Of a DNA stretch of 64,000 nucleotides, positions 11,970 through 22,039 are shown piece after piece. Position numbers and translations under genes: made by a program. This DNA comes from Azorinus chamasolen. Its lineage: Eukaryota > Mollusca > Bivalvia > Cardiida > Solecurtidae. Below the pieces are notes generated by a model. That model worked only from the letters and a program-made list of their open reading frames with translations, did not search any database and was not told the DNA's origin. Within the stretch, counting starts at the first letter, position 1, and every line of letters begins with the position of its first letter. The stretch is from NCBI GenBank assembly GCA_963576725.1, contig OY755241.1, positions 60,323,071-60,387,070 on the forward strand. Direction: 5' to 3'.

Positions 11970-12157
11970 TTTGTAGATGCCATGTTTGTGAATGATGAGT
12001 GGACGTCTGTTCTGAATGATACCACGTCTTCATAATCGATACTTGTTTGTAGAATAGCGTTGAAGTATTTGTTGTTGTTTTTAGACGTTTTAATTGGGGA
12101 AACGTCATGTAAATAGCCAATTTTGGCGTTCTGTCTTTTCTTCGGTGTTGCTGACAT
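11970..12157 (-). CDS. RPA-like gene, exon 1
   Basis: The frame opens with ATG at 12157-12155 (MSATPKKRQNAKIGYLHD) and ends in phase 2 at a perfect donor GTAAGTAT. The final 'aa' combines with the first base of exon 2 to give a lysine codon, keeping the frame open. The start was chosen because it is the first ATG in this frame; upstream sequence is non-coding. Confidence 0.5.
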
Positions 12158-13390
12158 TTTGGCGCGCAATTCCTGTACGACTCGATTTGTTCAACAGCCG
12201 TAATCAGATAACGCTCATTGAATTGGAATACCGAAACTCAAATCCACGGAGGCACAGACTCCATAAGTAACAAATACCATATTGAAAAATATCATACAAT
12301 AACTAAGAAATGTCGATATCTAAAACTACTCTTTAAAATTTATTGAATTTATTGAACCATAGAACTTGTTCTTCTATGTTTTCCTTATCGAGTATTCCAA
12401 CGTATTTCTATTGGGGTGTGTCTAAAATGCGGACGCACTGTACGGACGATATAGACACTATTGGAAAATGCGGACGATATAGAATAAAGGGATATGGGAA
12501 AATGCTGACGACTTTAAACTGGCATATTTACACCTGAATTTTTTGTCAAGGCAGAAACTAAAGACTCGGGTCAATATCATATCCGTAATCAACCAGAGTA
12601 AACCCTGATCAGACGGCTCCTATAGGGTTAACGCATTCAGTGAGGAGAAACTCGTCTGCTGAATTATTTTCATTGACTTTCATACAGATACAAATGTACT
12701 TTGTTTTTCTCACCTTGGAGAAGCGTGATGTGCTTTCTCGCACAGATCGGATACAATTTCATCTGGTGATATTGATCCTATGTCAGTGTGCTAAAAGGCT
12801 TTTTTACAAGGGGAAATGGGTAATATATTAAAATTAACATAATGTATCATTATTCATAATGTTATTAACAATGAAACAATGTATCATAGATATTAACAAG
12901 AAACCTATCTTTATAATTGACAAATGAATCATCAAAGAACACAATGTCAAACTAACACAAAATACTGAGATAAAGCACAGTTAAAAGTTTTAACACGCCA
13001 AGCATTTTAACAAAGAATACAATTTTTTTACCGTACTTGAATATGCTCTAAAATTACCTGCCCATTAACCCTTTAATCCGTAGATATGGAATTTAACGTA
13101 TTTTAGTTATTCCTTTATGAAGAAAATATTTCCATTTTATACAGTCATGAATATGGATCATAAGAAATATTTTGATATGTTTGCAGATGGAATCTTAAAT
13201 AAGGCTGTAGATAAAGCAAAATTAAAAGTATGGTATGTAGTAAAAAGGGTCAAGACACTCATTCTAGGGAAGATATATGTATCTAAACAGAAAGGCAGGC
13301 CAGTATTTAAATATCTCATTACAACTTGAAAAAAATATTGCATGAAGTATGAATTTTTACAATGGTAACATGTATGGTGTTTTGGTGTAT
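12158..13390. other. Intergenic stretch between RPA-like gene and Helentron
   Basis: It presumably includes the promoter side of the RPA-like gene and the 3' flank of the Helentron. A 70-residue plus-strand frame at 13117-13329 has no recognisable family. No clear Helentron 3' hairpin could be fixed here. Confidence 0.4.
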
Positions 13391-13960
13391 TCAAACTTTA
13401 GAATAGAAGAAAACAATTGTATGGTCTGACCAGTAAGTTTCTATTGTACCAGATATTCCATCAGTATTGGAAAACACAAGATCCAATACAGAGAGGTTGT
13501 CAGTTGTTGGTTGACTCATAAGCATTGTACAATTCAACTTCTTGCTTAAACTCTGTACTAGGCTGTGCTTTTTAGATACATCTCCCATAACAACTAAAGG
13601 TTTGTGTTTGTCTAACAAAGGTACAAGTTCTTTCTCTAATGTTTGTGCAAAGTCATTGTCCCGCATGCTTGGGGATTTATACAATACAACAAACAGTACT
13701 GTGGAAAAATTGTTGATAATGTCAACCTTTATGAATTCAAACTTACTGGAAGAAAAATCTGTGTGAAGACACATGCAAGTCATCTTTTAGGTAAATGGCC
13801 AAACCATGTGGTGGCCTTTTTAATGCATTATTTCCTTGTTGATCATTACGAATAAGGGTATATTCTTTGATGTTGTAATCTAAGTTTGTATCTAATTGAT
13901 TCAGTCTAGTCTCTGCAAGTCCAAAAACATGACAGGAAAGAAGCCCTTGGTCATTTTTTT
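13391..13960 (-). pseudogene. Helentron C-terminal EEP endonuclease
   Basis: The continuing frame has GLAETRLNQLD (Glu of the active site), RPPHGLAIYLKDDL, LVVMGDVSKKHSLVQSL (Asp), LDLVFSNTDGISG and YWSDHTIVFFY (SDH motif). These are the catalytic blocks of exonuclease-endonuclease-phosphatase nucleases and distinguish Helentrons from canonical Helitrons. The stop follows at about 13391. A small frame break near 13783 separates the first 50 residues from the rest. Confidence 0.85.
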
Positions 13961-14864
13961 ATATCATCAAAATGGAAGAGTAAAGATCTGCAATTGTTGA
14001 AAGCAAATTTAAAGTGTAAATGTGAGTCAATAGATTCTAAAGGGACATAGCATAACCTGAGCATAGAATTACTGTGTAGTCTTTCCATTTCCATTTCAAC
14101 TTGGTCATCTACTTTGAGAGAGTGCTCATTAAAATTTAATATCTGAAGAATTTTTAATGACCTAACTCTACTGAGTGCAACATAATGGAGATGAGGTATT
14201 TTTCTTGGTTTTCTCTGTGACAAGTCAATCACAACTTTCTCCAGTGTACTTCCTTGAGCTCTATGAACTGTCCGTCCTGCTGATGGTTGCAAGGGAAACT
14301 GAATTCGTTGATAAGTTATTCGATTATACACGAATGATCTTTCAATGTCGAATATTGGCGTCCAAGTATTCTGTATTTGATTATGGTAAAATCCTCTATT
14401 TCTGAATTTGTTTCGGGTTTCATTACCTGCTTTTGAATCATCAAACTGAACCCATGTGATACTAGGGCGGTGTGTTTCTTTCTGTTTATGTTCTACATAT
14501 TTGACAACACAGGAAGCTCCATTTGCGAGACCATCTTCAGTGTTTGTATTAACAGTTAGATCATAAATCATGGAAATGATAATTGTCAAGGAACAATGAA
14601 GGTTTGCTGTTAGGCTAGGGTTAGTAGGTAGTTTACTTATAGCTTCATCTTGTTTTTCTTTGGATAACTTTGGTGATAAAACAAGATCATAGCAAGGAAT
14701 TGTGACTTTCTCATTCTCCATATTATTCATAATTGAATCATTAAAAGAGTGCATGAAATAATTTTCAGCAAACAAGTGAGGAACATGCAGCAGATGGTCA
14801 GGAGATTTAGGTTCAACGTTACATTTGGACAATATTTCTTTATCTTCATGTGTCAACATATTCC
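13951..14864 (-). pseudogene. Helentron helicase C-terminal half (motifs IV-VI)
   Basis: The frame resumes with RRNMLTHEDKEIL after the LINE. It contains PCYDLVLSPKLSKEKQ and motif V/VI-type SAGRTVHRAQGSTLEKVVID plus HYVALSRVRSLKILQIL, as in Pif1-like Helitron helicases. It ends at DDIKK because one extra A in an A-run at about 13955 shifts the frame before the endonuclease. Confidence 0.9.
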
Positions 14865-14875
14865 TTCTCAACCTA

Positions 14876-15758
14876 AGAAGAAACTTAAAAACTTGTTTTA
14901 AAATACCATGAAATGTCTAATTCAAAGATGTAATATTTTGTTGGATACCTAGTCATTGTGGAATACAGGGCAACGAGAGGGCGGACCTTGCAGCGAAGTC
15001 TGCCCTTGAATCGCCTGAATCTGATATGAGAATACCGTATTCGGATTTCAAACCACAAATTACTAGACATATCCTATATAAATGGCAGGAGTCTTGGAAT
15101 GAGGAAATTCATAACAAGCTCCATGCTGTTAAACCTATTTTAGGTGAACATTTTTGTTCATGCTTGCCAATTCGGCGTGATGAGGTCGTATTGGCGAGAA
15201 TAAGAATTGGACATTCTTTTTTAACTCATTCATTTTTACTGAAAGGTGAAGTTCATCCTGAATGTTTATTTTGTTTTGAGCCTTATACAATTCAGCACAT
15301 TCTCATTGAATGTCCTGATTTAATCTTAATCAGAGATAGGTTCTTTCAAGCAGATTCCCTGAGGGAACTGTTTGAGCTGGTAGAAATACCAAAAATATTT
15401 GATTTTTTAAAAGCCATTAACATATATTCTAAAATTTAAAAGGTATATTTTTAGAATGTCGATTATGTTTTGTCCTTATTTTCTTTACAATCCTGTTGAT
15501 CGGGTCTGACATTTACATAATCTAGTAGTGAGATTGTCTTTTTGATTTCATCATATAGATTTATTTACATTATTTATTCGGCTCTATATGACCATCAAGG
15601 TCGATGGGCCGTAAAACACCATTCATTCTCAACCTATTGAGCAGTTCTGCAAAATCAAGATCATGTCTTTTTGATTTCATCATATAGATTTATTTACATT
15701 ATTTATTCGGCTCTATATGACCATCAGTGTCGATGGGCCGTAAAACACCATTCATTCA
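14876..15758 (+). mobile_element. LINE-A fragment 2, inserted in the Helentron helicase
   Basis: It is flanked by an 11 bp duplication TTCTCAACCTA (14865-14875 and 15759-15769). The body matches LINE-A from the RNase H end (CWIPSHCGIQGNERAD region) through the C-terminal CCHC to the tail. The frame 15026-15439 keeps ECLFCFEPYTIQHILIECPD intact. The first 11 bases (agaagaaactt) are not LINE-A and may be filler. The 3' junction was then duplicated (15536-15797). Confidence 0.9.
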
Positions 15759-15797
15759 TTCTCAACCTATTGAGCAGTTCTGCAAAATCAAGATCAT
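15536..15797. repeat. Tandem duplication spanning the LINE/Helentron junction
   Basis: Unit 1 is 15536-15664 (129 bp) and unit 2 is 15665-15797 (133 bp). Each contains LINE-A 3' tail plus 35 bases of helicase coding sequence (ctcaacctattgagcag...). The length difference is one ATTC tail repeat. The duplication must post-date the LINE insertion. Confidence 0.9.
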
Positions 15798-17039
15798 CCT
15801 TCTGCCTCATGATATCAGTTAGCTCAAACATTGTGAAGTGATCTTTCCACAAGTTTGTAGATAAAGCTGTAGCATTATGTGTCAGGTCGTTAAATATCCA
15901 GGTACCATTTATTGGTTTCAACTGATACAGGTCACCAACAGCTATAATGCTAACACCACCAAATGGAATCCGAGTTCCTTTTAGTTCCTGAAGTCTTTGA
16001 TTTATGAAGCTTAGAGAAGAATTGCCAACCATAGAAATTTCATCAATAATGACAACTGACAAGTTTTTGTATTTTGTTCTGAATGTATTAAGATTATCAC
16101 AGGTTAGTGACTGATCAGATTGTTTGAATTTTTGCTTGAAGGCTGTTGAAATTGTAGACCCACTTATATTGAATGCTGCTTTTCCTGTATAAGCACATAG
16201 AAGAACTCGAATATCAACATTTTCTCCTTCTTTCAGATTCAAATATCTATACAGTGTCTGGTACAAAGCTCTAATGACAACACTTTTTCCTACCCCTGCT
16301 CCTCCTGATAAAATGCATACAATGGAGCATCTCTCGTTTTAAGCCAATGGATTACATGATTATAAAACTGTTTTTGTTTTGTGTTCAAACACTGCAAAAG
16401 TACTCTTTACTCATTTTCTGCTAAAATATGTTCATTCTGATTGACTTGTGGTTGAGATACTGAACATCCAATTTCAATGCCTATGTCATATTGTCTGTGC
16501 TCTATGACTCTGTCTGGATTGAAGTAAACAAAATATTCAGAATCAACTGCTGTTTCGTCTGCAGTTTCTGCTTCTGTTTGCTGAGCTGCAGGAGCAATTT
16601 GATCATATGCTTCCTCATCAACTTCTGCTAAACTTCTAGCCAGCTCTAATTCTTCAACATGGTGTTCATATGTACTACATTTTTGATCAATTGGATGCTT
16701 GACAGATTCATAGTGTTCTTTATATGTATTGAAATTACCAAATAAATATTTTTCTTCATCTCTCCATGGATGAAATAAAAGTATTTTTCCTCTGAAATAG
16801 TTCTCTTGATCAGTTTTTTGGTTAAACCTGACATATCGGATGACTTTAAAGTTAGAGCGAAGTTTGATTTTTATACCATTTTTCAAAGTGATGACCTTTT
16901 TACTGTCATCATATGGCTCTTCATTTTCACTTTCAAGAAACTGATCATCATTTCTTTGTTCATCTGTAGTTTCTTTTTCTCTCACTGGATAAATCACATC
17001 ATATTGAGACACGTAATCTGCTAAGAAGCAGTCTTTCAA
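15770..17039 (-). pseudogene. Helentron Rep-helicase linker and helicase motifs I-III
   Basis: The linker (17039-16407) is followed by a Pif1-type SF1 helicase start: Walker A LSGGAGVGKSVVI near 16300 lies in frame with RVLLCAYTGKAAFNISG, Walker B LSVVIIDEISMVG and FGGVSIIAVGDLYQLKPI. Stops near 16405 and 16330 interrupt it. At 15769 the coding sequence is cut by a LINE-A insertion and resumes at 14864. Confidence 0.9.
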
Positions 17040-18081
17040 AACGTTAGGACGTCTTGAATATCTTTTAACAATGTTATCAGCTACAAATCTTTGTGGACTT
17101 TGCAGGTAGTTGATCTAGAGTAGATTTTGGTTTTAACAACTGAATTCGTTTATTTGGAGGTGATGTGTTTATAAATACGACATCTCTTTTACACTTCGTC
17201 AAAGGCATTTGTAAAATTAGATATGCAGCCTCTTGCGCACTTACTTCAACACTGTTCGAAAAAACATTGCCTATATGTCTGACTTGTCTCTTAATATCAA
17301 GATTACCGTTTCTGGCTTCTGTTGCAGCTGCATGCAGCAAATTACTCATTCCTCTTTGTGATTTGCTTATATAAGAAACAATATACATTGCGCATGCATA
17401 TGGATCAAGTACAAACTGTATATCAATGTTTGCCTTTCAAGCTCTCAGCACAGCTTTGTTGTACAAATTCACACGGATCTCATTGGGATTTCTTTTCATC
17501 AACACTTTTGAAGTCTTTAGAGAACTTCTGATGCTTTGGATGTAGTCATCCTCAGACATCATAGCTACTGTGTGGAGAAATTGTTCATAGGACATGTCAT
17601 ATCCATCTTTTCTGTCATTCATTTCCTTTTGCAGTTTTTTGTACAACTCTTCATACTTGTCTTTGTCCGTTTCAAGAGGACTCAGTACCATAGTTTTAGG
17701 AAGTGGTGGTAGAGGATAACCAAATCGGCATATTCGATCTTGTTTTTTCCTGCAAGTTCTTGAGTGCTTATGAACCTGGAGGTCTGTCAGGTGATTCATA
17801 TCCTCATCTTCTATTCTACACTGCAGAAACCCATCAACGTAAGTGGCGATAGCTTCATTTGATTCGACATTGTACTTTGGTGCATTTTCAATCCAAACAA
17901 TCATATGGATATGTGGTGACCCTCTTTGTTGAAATTCAACCCTGTAGAAAGAGTCTGTGACTGTGCCAAGAGGTTTGTGCTCACTTTTTAAAACTTTGTG
18001 TATAAATTCTTGAACTCTGTTATCAAAATATCTTGAACAAGTTACAGGATCTAATTGTATAATTTTATCGTCTGTTCCCAT
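17040..18081 (-). pseudogene. Helentron Rep (HUH nuclease) domain
   Basis: It contains DPVTCSRYFDNRVQEF, the HUH signature FQQRGSPHIHMIVW and the downstream CRFGYPLPPLP block, followed after a nonsense change (VLRA* where tryptophan is expected, near 17440) by YIVSYISKSQRGMSNLL, EVSAQEAAYLILQMPL and VVFINTSPP. Rep cleaves and joins single strands during rolling-circle-like transposition. The frame is interrupted, so this copy cannot make a full Rep. Confidence 0.9.
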
Positions 18082-18971
18082 GTCAGATTGGCAATTTGGT
18101 CATGATTGTAATTTACTTTCTTGTTTAAATTAGCTAACATTTTCAGTAGATCGTCCCACCTTGTATCAGCTGACGACAGAGACAAAAACCAAGTAGGTAA
18201 ACCCAACTGTCGAATCATGGCAAATACATCCTTCTTTTTTGTTTCTAGATATGCTGGATAATTGCGAAGCTGCTTAAAAATATAATAGCCTTCGTCATTA
18301 CTTACTATATTGTTTATTGTATCAGAATTTCTTGCCTGCTCTGCCGTCAGTTTGCTTGTATCACCCTGGCATCTCCTAACAGCAAGGTTAACCTTATCAT
18401 TCAGTTGCTTCATTTGTATCTTTTTTAATTTGAAGAAAATATTAGGTACACTGTTAGCCCTTCTATCACAACTTCTTAATTCCCACTTAGCAATATCACT
18501 GTAACTGACATGAACTTCTCTTTCTTCATTCTCTTTTCGTCTTTGACCACAGTATATGGATGGGAAGCACAAATACTCTGAATCTTTATCTTGATAAATA
18601 CTTAATGGCCGTTGATTTTCTCCAGGTGCAAAGGTAAATGATGAGCTATTTCTGTTCTCAAGATTTGCATCATCCACAAGAGTGTCAATATTACCAACAT
18701 TTTCATGTGAGGTCTCGTTAGTGTCAGAATCATACAACTCTTCCGTGTTTATTTCCGTGTTGATCATTGTATTTTGTTGCTGTTTACCATGAATATTTTG
18801 GTTACAGGAAGATGTCCCATTTCCAGATTTTGTGCATTCATTTGTATCATCGTTTGATACAAATTCTTGTATGATTTCATTACAGGTCTGTGTTACACTT
18901 TTAATCCATTCCTCATCAATATCCACATTAGAGTTTCTATACATGTCACTATTTTTCATCAGCCAATGCAA
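18051..18971 (-). pseudogene. Helitron-like N domain (pre-Rep)
   Basis: A 306-residue frame has FAPGENQRPLSIYQDKDSEY, YSDIAKWELRSCDRR, VPNIFFKLKKIQMKQL, DEGYYIFKQLRNYPAYLETK and FAMIRQLGLPTWFLSLSSAD, all characteristic of the Helitron helicase-like N domain. A 56 bp tandem duplication (units starting 18931 and 18987) breaks its upstream continuity. A one-base indel near 18070 separates it from the Rep core. Confidence 0.9.
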
Positions 18972-19069
18972 TGCAACGAGTACATAGAGTTTCTATACGT
19001 GTCACTATTTTTCATCAGCCAATGCAATGCAACAAGTACTCGTAGTGGTCTTACATTTTCTGAAAATGC

Positions 19070-19710
19070 TCATGATTTAAAAGACATTTTCTTTTTCAAT
19101 TTTACTGCTACAGTGACATTTTCATCAAATGGTCTTGGGAGGGCACTTACAACAGGCTGGATATCAACAGGTACGTTCACAACGTTTCCTTTTACTGATA
19201 ATTGTCTACCTCTTGGCAACTCTCTCATCTGCATGAAAGGTATACGTAATGCAATCAGTCGCTCTTCAAGAGGAAAAAGATCCAATTCTTTTGGTTTCAC
19301 TGGCCATTTCATATTCCATTTAAAACAGACAATGTAGGAATTTTGCCATTTAAAATAGATGATTTACAGGTTCCACATATCCATTCCTTTTCCTTTGCCG
19401 AAACTGTTCCTGTCAAATATCTAGTCCTTTGATCAGAATTTAGAACTGTAGCATTATAAACACTATGTCTGAACCATGTTTGATGGCAACAACTGCAAAT
19501 ATATATGGGTCCTTCTGAGACAGTCTGTTGAAATATTTCTATACAAGAATCAATATTTGAGCCATACTTTCTCTGTTTGGCATTATGTTTTTCATGGTCA
19601 CGATATGAATCATGCTTTCGCTTTAATGCTTTTTGAGAAGAAAGTTGAGGGTTTTCTATGTCCGTGTAGCGAGCTTGTGATCTCTGTTGCTGCTTTTTTA
19701 CACGTTCCAT
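19070..19710 (-). pseudogene. Helentron zinc-binding/DUF6570-like region
   Basis: Two frames: ...GPIYICSCCHQTWFRHSVY ... WICGTCKSSILNGKIP, then KWPVKPKELDLFPLEERLIA ... RIPFMQMRELPRGRQLSVKG. The paired C-x2-C motifs and the 'L-EERLI-x-RIPFMQ' block are typical of the region just before Rep in animal Helitrons (DUF6570). A 2 bp insertion near 19315 separates the frames. Confidence 0.75.
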
Positions 19711-19799
19711 ATGTAGATAATTTGGATTCTTCCTTGCTTTTCTTTTAGAAAGTCTATGTATTATAGATTCTTTCTGTCTGAAATCAACTGACTCTCTTG

Positions 19800-20720
19800 A
19801 CGTTCTTTTCTGTTCTGCTTCTCATATTCTATACTGCTCTAGCAACCTTCTTCTTCTCATTGAAGCCTTTTCCTGAACCCTTTCTTTTGCTCTATCCTCC
19901 TTACACTGTCTTTTCTATAGCCTATATTCCCTCTGCTGAACTTGTTCTTTTGACTTAAATTCTCTTGATAGTCTTTCTTTCTGTTTTAATGCTTTCTCTT
20001 TAGACCTTTCTATTGCTCTATCTTCGCTACACTGTCTTTTTGTCAACCTATATTCCCTCTGCTGAACTTATTCTTTTGACTTAAATTCTCTTGATAGTCT
20101 ATCTTTCTGTTTTAATGCTTTCTCTTTAGACCTTTCTATTGCTCTATCTTCGCTACACTGTCTTTTTGTCAACCTATATTCCTTCTGCTGAACTTGTTCT
20201 TTTGACTTAAATTCTCTTGATAGTCTATCTTTTTGTTTTAATGCTTTCTCTTTAGACCTTTCTATTGCTCTATCTTTGCTACACTGTCTTTTTTTCAACC
20301 TATATTCTCTCTGCTGAACTTGTTCTTTTGACTTAAATTCTCTTGACATTCTATCTTTCTGTTTTAATGCTTTCTCTTTAGACCTTTCTATTGCTCTATC
20401 TTCGCTACACTGTCTTTTTGTCAACCTATACTCCCTCTGTTGAACTTGTTCTTTTGACTTAAATTCTCTTGATAGTCTATCTTTCTGTTTTAATGCTTTC
20501 TCTTTAGACCTTTCTATTGCTCTATCTTCGCTACACTGTCTTTTTTGTAGCCTATATTCTTTCTGCTGAACTTGTTCTTTTGACTTAAATTCACTTGATT
20601 GTCGTTCTATCTGTTTTAATGCTTTCTCTTTCGACCTTTCTTTTGCTCTATCCTCACTACAGTCTTTTTTTCAACCTATATTCCCTCTGCTGAATTTGTT
20701 CTTTTGCTCTATCCTCGATA
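19800..20720 (-). repeat. 126 bp tandem repeat coding a 42-residue charged coiled coil
   Basis: The word 'tgacttaaat' occurs at 19951, 20077, 20203, 20329, 20455 and 20581: a constant 126 bp step. Each unit encodes 42 residues rich in K, R, E and Q (KRQCSEDRAIERSKEKALKQ...KSKEQVQQKEYRL), predicted as a long charged helix. Units differ by few substitutions. One CAA-to-TAA change at about 20068 ends the open frame. Edge units are more divergent. Confidence 0.9.
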
Positions 20721-21262
20721 CACTGTCTCTTTGTTACCCTATATTCCCTCTGGTGTTGTTTTTCCTTTGAATTATATTCACTTGATTGTCTTTCAATTTG
20801 TTTAAACGCTTTTTCTTTAAGTCTTTCATTTGATCGAAATTCACATGAATTCCTCTGCTTATTTTTGTATAGCTGCTGATACCGTCTTCTTCTGTCAGTT
20901 TGTTTTTTAGACATTTTACGAGAATGCTGATCATTTATGTACCGACCAATAAGAGTTACATTAGAATAGGCAGTCAAATTTCTCATGAACTTTCTGATGA
21001 CCTCTTCTTTATTATTACTGCTTTTGGAAACAATCTTGCTTTGAAAAGGCACATGGGCACTTATTTTTGACTCAGACGTTTCATCATTTTTTATATTCCT
21101 TTTCTTAGTTTTTTTCTTACTGACGGTTTGCCAATGGTTAACATCTGCAATGATACTTGCACCATCACCATTTGAAACTGACCTTGCATTCAATTCCATG
21201 TTATTGTCAGTAGTCTTAGAAGTATTAGAAACTCTCCCCGAAACGTACCGGCAACATGTCAA
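20657..21262 (-). pseudogene. Helentron linker leading into coiled coil
   Basis: A 201-residue lysine-rich frame (NHWQTVSKKKTKKRNIKN..., then KQTDRRRRYQQLYKNKQRN) joins the peptidase to the repeat array and ends with the first degenerate repeats (REYRVTKRQCIEDRAKEQ). No catalytic motif is seen. Confidence 0.5.
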
Positions 21263-21954
21263 ACTGAGAATTCAAGTTTATGTGCATACTGTCATAGACT
21301 GCATACATGTATGTTATTAGATCTTCCAAGCAATAGAATGAGAGAAGAACTGATTTTCCACTCTCAGCAGCTAAGCCATTAGAACCATGTGAATGAGAGT
21401 CAAAGATATAGTATTCGTCATCTTTTTTGAAGACTGCTGAGCAAATAGATCCAATCAAAACCAACAAATATGATGATTCTAGGAAAGCGTTGTGCAACGC
21501 TTGATGCATAGATGGCAACTGTATTTCTCCAAACTGTTCAATGCAAACACCTGATATCACATCCGATTTTATAACTTCAATGTTTTTTGTCAACACAAAG
21601 ACAATTTCAGGAATTTCTCCAAAGTTCAAAAAGTAATACTTAAACTTTCCACAGGTTTTCAAATCGGAGATGATTTTCTTGTATAACTGATCTCCATCTA
21701 TAAGAATCTTGTCAAGAAAGTGTTTCATGGAGGTCAGAATATTTTACATATATCAATGAACATAGAGCATTTGCCACACATTGACTTCCTCTGGATTCTG
21801 CACTGAATTGCCTGTCTTCTTGACTGAATGATCCCTGTACAAACATATTAGAATGGTAAGGCTTCTCATTATGGCAATCCTTGAACACTACAACATTCGA
21901 AAATTGTGTAGCAATATGTTTAGGCGTGGCAGAATCTGAAGCTGAAGTTTCCAT
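21263..21954 (-). pseudogene. Helentron cysteine-peptidase-like domain
   Basis: Two overlapping frames form one domain. The first has SRGSQCVANALCSLIY (candidate catalytic Cys in G-x-QC-x-ANAL). The second continues ILIDGDQLYKKI ... EYYIFDSHSHGSNG ... LITYMY. The Cys block plus YYIFDSHSH (candidate His and Asp) resembles the papain-fold peptidase modules attached to several animal transposons (OTU-like or C76/Herpes_teg_N-like). A small indel near 21720 breaks the frame. Possible role: processing or deubiquitination; that is inference from fold resemblance. Confidence 0.55.
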
Positions 21955-22039
21955 TAACTGGAAATTATTACTTTGTGTTATTTTGTCAATATTATGTTTT
22001 GGGGTCAGATGACCAATCTGCTCCGGAGCCTGTACGTTG

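Larger units (their letters stand above)
7435..12157 (-). pseudogene. RPA-like single-strand DNA-binding (OB-fold) gene, multi-exon, disrupted
   Basis: Pieces of one protein lie in order on the minus strand with splice signals. Exon 1 (12157-11970) ends at a consensus GTAAGT donor. Exon 2 (9867 to about 9653) follows a pyrimidine-rich ...TTACTTCAG acceptor and joins exon 1 in frame. Exon 3 (8241 to about 7804) follows TGTGTTTCAG. A further piece lies at 7625-7435. The core looks like an RPA70-type OB-fold with zinc ribbon: VWNKQIEQIEEDLCYRITN, then C-x2-C...C-x2-C. Similar proteins occur both as host RPA paralogues and in mobile elements. A double-hairpin element (7626-7803) and a LINE tail (7310-7425) interrupt the 3' end, so function is doubtful. 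The family call is mine, without a search. Confidence 0.5.

Noticed and set aside
13117..13329. 70-residue plus-strand gene
   Set aside because: No motif, no splice signals and AT-rich composition; it lies in the flank of the Helentron.
17040..18081. Viral or plasmid rolling-circle Rep
   Set aside because: The HUH motif is fused to Helitron-specific blocks and a Pif1 helicase; it is a Helentron.
20068..20424. Stand-alone K/R/E-rich gene
   Set aside because: It is part of the Helentron repeat array, opened and closed by mutations, not a separate gene.
21263..21954. Integrated herpesvirus-type tegument protease gene
   Set aside because: The resemblance is limited to the peptidase fold, and the domain is embedded in the Helentron coding region; no other viral feature.
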